Assembly: GCF_965363235.1 (NCBI RefSeq)
Contig: NC_134843.1
Location: 50,897,535-50,961,534 of the forward strand
Direction: 5' to 3'
Length of the DNA stretch: 64,000 nt
Source: Mytilus galloprovincialis
Lineage: Eukaryota > Mollusca > Bivalvia > Mytilida > Mytilidae
Below are positions 58,150 to 64,000 of the stretch, one piece after another. Under the pieces are notes generated by a model. It ran no database searches. It was not told where the DNA came from and was given only the letters and a program-made list of their open reading frames with translations. A program made the translations under genes and the position numbers. Position 1 is the stretch's first letter, and every line of letters begins with the position of its first letter.

Positions 58150-59990
58150 TTGCTTTTATTAATAATAATAATATTTATTCAGCTAAAGGCGATGCATACA
58201 GTTACATAATACAACCTTAAAATTTATTAATGGTTGTTACATACGTACCACTAATACCTTAACCCAAGGATGACCAATGAAAGAAAACAAGCTTATTTCC
58301 AATGAAGTTCTTTTATATAGATATGGGAAGATGTGGTTTGAGTGCAAATGAGACAACTCTCCATCCAAATAATAATTTATAAAAGTAAACCTTTATAGGC
58401 CTTCAACACGGAGCCTAGACTCACATCGAACAACAAGCTATAAAGTGCCCCAAAATTACTAGTGTAAAACCATTCAAACGGGAAACCAACGGTCTAGTCT
58501 ATATAAAAAACGAGAAACGAAAAACACGTACAAATAACATAAACAAACGACAACTACTGTACATCAGATTCCTGACTAAGGACAGGTGCAAACATTTGCA
58601 GCGTGATTAAACGTTTTAATGGTACCAAACCTTCTCCCTTTTTCTGAAACAATAGTATAGCATCACACAATAAAAAACATATCCTTTGAGTCTTGATAAT
58701 AAAATGAATCATATTTCATTCAATTTTACAGCAATTATAGTATCCATGATACACAGCATAACTAGTTTGTATGAAAATAATCTAATAAAACATTAAATCT
58801 GAATCTGACATTGACCTGAGATTACACATTAGGTGTTTTTTTACGTCATAACATAATTATTTAAATTTTATTTTTGAATTCACATGAATACCTTTTTACA
58901 AAATATGGCTAAGCATTCCAGCCTTTAATACCACTAAAACAGAAAGGAGATGATTCTACACCTTTTACATTTGGAACATAAAAATTGTAAGCAGTTGTTC
59001 TAGTATTCCTATTCGAGGAAGTTCTTTTAAAACCCTCTTTTGAAAATTTCGGACATCTTTTGTGAACAACACGAAATACATGATTTAGACGAAGTTGTTT
59101 CACTTTGTTACAAACATTCAATCATCCCAATTCCTCGAATTCAATTACAGTGATTCGTTTTCCTTGAGGAAGATATAGTATAAACCGTATAATTTTATTT
59201 TGAATAACCTGAAGCTTGATTTTAAGTTTCTTTGATAAGCCTTCATACCAACAAGCACATGCATAATAAAGATGGCATTGTATTGATGCAGTTCACAATG
59301 TTTTTCTATATTTTTGAGACAAACATTTTTTATATATTTAAAAAAATAACTTCAGTCGGCGATTAGCCTTCTTTATAATATTATCAACAACTTAATAATT
59401 TTTTAAATAAAAATTTGTCCAAATTGATACCTCACAATATTTCACATTTGATTTTCTGTCAATTTAAATATCATCACATTCAATAAAAAATCATTTACAT
59501 TAACATTCTGAAGTTTTTTGTATGGTCCAAATGAAATGCTTTCAGGGTCTCCTCAATAAAGAGACAATGTATTATCAACAAGCCAATCTTAACACGATTT
59601 CAACATTAGTGAAAGCTTTCTAGAAATTATTTTTGGATCTGAATGTGAAAAAAGTATAGCCGTGTCACAGCATATAATAAAACCTTACAGTCAGTATCAA
59701 TGCTTACATGTAAATCATTCTCATATATTAAAAATAAAAGCAGAACCAAAATATTACCTTGAGGTGCACCACAAGTTACATTAAACACTTCAGAGTTTGT
59801 TTTGTTAATATTAACAATCTGATTTCTGTTTGTCAAATATGAATAAAACCAATCTACAGATCTAATTCTATCACATCTATCTTATCACGTAATACTTTGT
59901 GATTAACCGTATTAAATGCCTTCTATGCATCGAGTAAAATCATGCCTTTAAAAAGAAATTTGGGCTGTTTGTGACTAAATATGTTTTTTT
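58150..59990 (-). mobile_element. Broken non-LTR retrotransposon (reverse transcriptase relic)
   Basis: Minus-strand frames give reverse transcriptase palm-region remains at 59836-59640 (VTCGAPQGNILVLLLFLIYE, then a decayed YADD reading LYAVT). Further on is the C-terminal block at about 59121-58909 (KVKQLRLNHVFRVVHKRCPK, then NFYVPNVKG and IKGWNA). Between them, YYACACWYEGLSKK fits the thumb region. Frames are interrupted by stops and shifts, so it is dead. GCTGAATAAATATTATTATT at about 58155-58185 (minus) looks like its 3' end with a simple ATT tail. A family A repeat lies between. Confidence 0.65.
58312..58640 (+). repeat. Family A mussel repeat, longest copy
   Basis: Contains GAAGATGTGGTTTGAGTGCA, CAACACGGAGCCTAGACTCA, AACGGTCTAGTCTATATAAA and a tail with CTGACTAAGGACAGGTGCAA. 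It appears to be inserted in the 3' part of the LINE relic. Confidence 0.7.
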
Positions 59991-60684
59991 TCGCCTTTCA
60001 GAGCCGACTGGTGGTGGAGACTATTTGGTCAAATAGGGATTTTTTGTGCCTTACAAGTTCATCGCATGTTCCTGATCTGATCTCTTCTTGTCATTGCCCT
60101 TATTATTTACATATCAAAGCTCTCATAGTCCTTTAAATGGTCAGGCGAAAAAAACATGATATAAACTGAAGTGGCTTATTATATAGATGTACAAGTATCA
60201 AATAAAGTTAACCCATGTAAATTAGAAATAGAATAATATTTAAAAAAAAAATCAAATGGCTACTCTCTTAGGAACAATATAGTTTGAAGATTTGAGGAGG
60301 AAGATGATAAAATCATTTTTACATAAGAATTGTACATAACTGTTTTTACACCAGTAAAAATGCACGTGCTATTGTTTCGCCGAGGATAATTTTTCTACTA
60401 AAATATATGAAATTGGTGGAATTAACCATTTTGGAGTGCTAAACATTTTCTTATTTATTAGATGTTCGTTAGATAAATGTGATTGCTATTTGATTGTTGC
60501 TGCAACACATATGAAGCCTTTTTTGTAGAAAACTAATTTCAAAAGGAAAATTAACGTTAAATGTTGTTTACCGAACTTGGAAATGTAGATTTGAACCGGT
60601 TAAATTATCAATCTTTAACATTCTAATAAACTTTTGAAATAAAGTTTTAAAAAGTTACCAAACGAAAAACTGTAAAATACATTA

Positions 60685-60890
60685 TGCGCCTTTCCCAAGT
60701 CAGCAATCTGTAGTTAAATAGTTTTTTTTTATAATTTTCATATCGGCGACTTGTATACCCGACAGTACGGTATGGGGTTTTCGTATTTTTGGAGGCCGGG
60801 CGGTTGCCTTTAATTGATGGGAAACACTTCATATGAACATTAGTCAATAGTTATGTCATTTACAATCATACACCATCATCCGATATTGGA
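60685..60890 (-). repeat. Family A mussel repeat, diverged reverse copy
   Basis: TGCGCCTTTCCCAAGTCAGC, CGACTTGTATACCCGACAGT and TTTACAATCATACACCATCA follow family order with divergence. Confidence 0.55.
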
Positions 60891-62169
60891 TGGTACTTAG
60901 ATTTCAGACAAATACTTTATTCTATATCGCATTTAACATATCGTTGTTGAACCAATAATGATGAAATCTTGCATTTCACCGGTGTATTAATGTTGACAAT
61001 GATAAGAATCTTGTACTTGCAATTTTTTTTTAAAACATCTGTAATGTGATGTCAGCAAAACAAAACGTGTCCACAAGGTGATCTGTTTTAATGTTTCACT
61101 GTTTTAAAAATATTATTACATGAACTGCAAAAGTTGAAATCGTGACATCACAGAAACAGGAGATTTTAAGGGAATTTACATTGAACCAACAGATGAATTT
61201 AAAACAGGAAAAATATATTTGGTTTCATGATAATGCAATTGTATAACAAGACTTTTATCAATAAATGTGATTTCTACTAATATTTGTTTCACATGCACCT
61301 CAAGTGTTATTATCAATTATAATCAAAGGTCAAGTGTAATGTAATTATTGCTATAAATTAGAATATTTGCTTAACATAATCTTAAAGTATCTGGAGACCA
61401 TTCAGAAGTACCTTTTATTGTTATATTCTTCATACTTAAGTGTCATAATGCAAAACCACTTCAACATATTTCAAAATATATGATTAATATCCATGCACAG
61501 GCTTTTTACGTCTTGTCCCACGGTTGTCAACATTGTTTGTGCGATATTTCTACTAACAGTAAAAAAAGCATAAAAATGCCAGATTTTTATGATTTTATCT
61601 TTTTTTAAAATAATATATTTCACTAAGTGCTTGATATTATTAGCATGGATGTACATTCATTTTAAATAAAAGGTTAAAAGCTTTGAAAGTCATTTTATAA
61701 ATGCTGTATTAAAATTAATTGTGATTATAAAATCTTTATCATTGGAACTTATATGTCCAAAAACCAAGACATGCAAGAGGCAAAAGACAATAGAAATGCT
61801 ATACAAGTATGATAATGTTAACATCTTCATTAACCATAATTGCAAAATATCTATTCCTTTGAATATGCATCATCTTTTCACATGGACAAAAATGATTTGA
61901 TGCATGAATATATAGCCATGTTTAACAGGTTACAACTTTAGACGAATATGACATTTTCGCTTCATTGACTAATATGACATTTGCGTGAGTGAATCATTTA
62001 CTGAAAATAAACGCAATCTGAAGATTGCAAAATACCAGATACCTTATCAACTTGAAAACGTTCTAAACAATGATGATGCATGATCTTAATCATTTAACAG
62101 TTTGAGATCTTATTCGAAATTATTTTCATGCCTCATGGGTTCATGGAGTCCATTTTGGCTAATGTAGTA

Positions 62170-62275
62170 TACAATATTTTTAGGAGCCAGCTGAAGCATA
62201 CTTCCGGGTGTTAGATTTTCGAACTATAATGAACACCTTTTGGTGGTCTTGGGGTGTTTTCTGCTCCTTGGTTAA
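62170..62275 (+). repeat. Family B mussel repeat, degraded
   Basis: GGAGCCAGCTGAAGCATACT and TTCCGGGTGTTAGATTTTCG, then decay. Confidence 0.5.
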
Positions 62276-64000
62276 TTTGTTTTCTCTAAAACGCTTTCCC
62301 GTGTTTGTATATTACGTCGTTGCTCACAAATGGGTCTTAATCGAGTATTTGATGCATTTATGTATGGAAAAACAAACAACTATGAAATCCATTATAATTG
62401 TAGATTTGTTAAGTATAATGCGTTTAGTTATTTGTCCTTCCTATGATAGAAGGGATCGTTAATGTTCGGGTCTGCACGTCCCTGCAATTTTACATGTTTA
62501 TTTTTTTACGCTATCAGATGTTCCTTAATCTTTTATCTTTCAGCTTCACGTCAATAATAATGATTGAGTGTGTGTGGTTTATGTTTATCGTATCATTCAG
62601 AATTACAAAACCAACCTTGGTAACAGGCCTTTCAATAATGTTATCTGGTAATTGTGAACCTTCAATGATAACTAGCATCTAATTGGTAGAGTAACTGAGC
62701 AGGACACTGATTTCTTAACCTTAACAAGATAAAATTTAACATATTAAGCAGTCACAAGTAGGCGAGTGACTTATTTCAAAACGACGCTTAGTCAACGACT
62801 TTAATGCACCTACCTAACACACGGCTGTATTATATATCATTCGAAAGCTAATAATCTGTTCTTTCTGTTTTGCCCAGTAGTAAAAAAATCGTACGGTGCA
62901 TTTTCTGTTAAATCAAGATCAAAGGAATGAAAAAACATTCCAATTTTTGCGATAACTAAACAAAAGGCCATTTTCTAAATATTGTACCATAAAAGTTTCC
63001 AAAAGATCATATGAACTTTATATAACATGATACATTATTTCCAAATCAAACAAAAATAAGTGGTTAGATGCGCAATTTCCCCCGAAAATTGAAATTATGG
63101 AAAATTGTAATAAAAATGAAAAATGTTCCAAAAGCAAAATATATCTTGGGGGATTGATATTTGTGTGCTTAAAAAATAGATAAATGTATATGTTTTAGGT
63201 CAAGAAAAATTTGTTTTGTAATTCTAAGATTCAATTATTAATTATTGTTCATAGAACAACCTTATGTTTGCAGTTGCCCAAAAATCTACCATCTGTAAAT
63301 AGCGATTATTTTGTTATTCTAAGTTAAGATAGCACATCGCTTATTTTCAATATCAGGTAGGAGATTGATTTTCCATAATAAAAGAAGAGGTATTTAAAGT
63401 CGAGCTAATTGAGGTAAACATATGTTTTTTTACGAAGTCAAACTTATTTACTTTTTGTAATCATATTTAAATGCAAACATGACTCTGCGACTAAATAGTA
63501 GGCAAAATTGAAATAAGTGACCTTGTTTAGAAACACTGGGTCGTCTAAAGCGAAATGTAAACAAACTAAATATAATGCTTCTGCTTCTTATTTAGTTTAA
63601 AATCCGTGTTAGACATATCAAATGTGTTTAGAAGTTTAATCTCTTTATTCTCTTTATTTATTTTGATCAAATATGCTTTGAGTATTTTCAACATAAGCTT
63701 TTATAATACATATGCATGTCTTTGTGTATGTAAAACACTATAAGCAGTTGTGAAATAAAAAAAATGAAAAAGTTGAATACCCTTCCTGACCTCATAAGAA
63801 CATTCGCTGTATTAGGCAGTGATCGTTTTAATGCTGACCCTGTGCTGTGTTTTAAGGACTGTTGTTCGTCTTTCGGATTTTATTTTGTTCACGGTTTTAA
63901 TAAAGTTTACTTTATTCATAGTTTGAGATGTTCCTTTGGTATTATTTTACTTTAAAGAAATTAACTTGCAGTAATGAAAATCGGACAAAAAATCGCCTAA

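Larger units (their letters stand above)
60000..64000. other. Right end of window, no gene seen
   Basis: Beyond the diverged family A (60.7 kb) and family B (62.2 kb) copies nothing was recognised. GTGACTTATTTCA at 62767 and an inverted near-copy at 63510 could mark a TIR pair, but this is weak. Confidence 0.35.

Noticed and set aside
59627..59836. Functional reverse transcriptase gene
   Set aside because: The catalytic YADD is decayed and the frame is broken on both sides; called as a relic.
62443..62682. 79-codon frame with PTLVTGLSIMLSGNCEP
   Set aside because: It faintly recalls an Ig start, but lacks the B-C strand pattern and nearby partner exons.
62764..63530. Possible TIR pair GTGACTTATTTCA / TGAAATAAGTGAC
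   Set aside because: Only about 13 bp match with a mismatch, no target duplication and no internal support.

Overview
The window is AT-rich metazoan DNA with long repeat-filled introns, GT-AG splice sites and immunoglobulin-type exons. It is most consistent with a bivalve mollusc, probably a mussel close to Mytilus. That placement is inference: it rests on repeat families I recognise from mussel sequence and on the style of the Ig receptors. No bacterial, organellar or CRISPR features were seen.

Two protein-coding genes can be assembled by hand with consistent splice phases. Gene A (minus strand, 4889-32883, 15 coding exons, 959 residues) encodes a single-pass membrane receptor. It has a signal peptide, a Cys-rich N-terminal domain, six Ig or Ig-like domains, one fibronectin type III domain, a transmembrane helix and a tyrosine-rich tail. 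The tail carries a canonical ITIM (LQYADL) and an ITSM-like motif (TIYAVV). Exons 2-10 are all phase 1-1 modules, and exons 3-6 share a C-x3-C-x3-C-x3-W signature. Gene B (plus strand, 37391-53582, 6 coding exons, 272 residues) is divergent from gene A. It encodes a small Ig-superfamily protein whose reading frame stops one residue after its hydrophobic C-terminus, so it is either tail-less or GPI-anchored. The two genes start about 4.5 kb apart, head to head. A signalling ITIM receptor beside a tail-less Ig protein suggests, but does not prove, a paired-receptor arrangement.

The rest of the window is repeats. The most striking group carries hammerhead self-cleaving ribozymes: an intact sense copy in gene B intron 1, 51 nt before an Ig exon; an intact copy between the two genes; a five-unit array of about 350-bp repeats in gene B intron 5; and decayed copies elsewhere. 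Three sequence variants covary in stem I and in a palindromic stem III (stem II covaries between two of them), which is strong structural evidence. They resemble animal retrozymes.

Other elements are a Helentron-like element with 500-bp tandem core units (37.6-39.9 kb), a TA-flanked element built from GTCCGTT/AACGGAC words (26.9-27.9 kb), a TTAA-flanked MITE (30.6-31.2 kb), TIR elements in gene A introns 5 and 7, several near-perfect hairpins, tRNA-derived SINEs, a broken non-LTR retrotransposon (58.2-60.0 kb) and many copies of short mussel repeats. From 53.6 to 64.0 kb no gene is supported.
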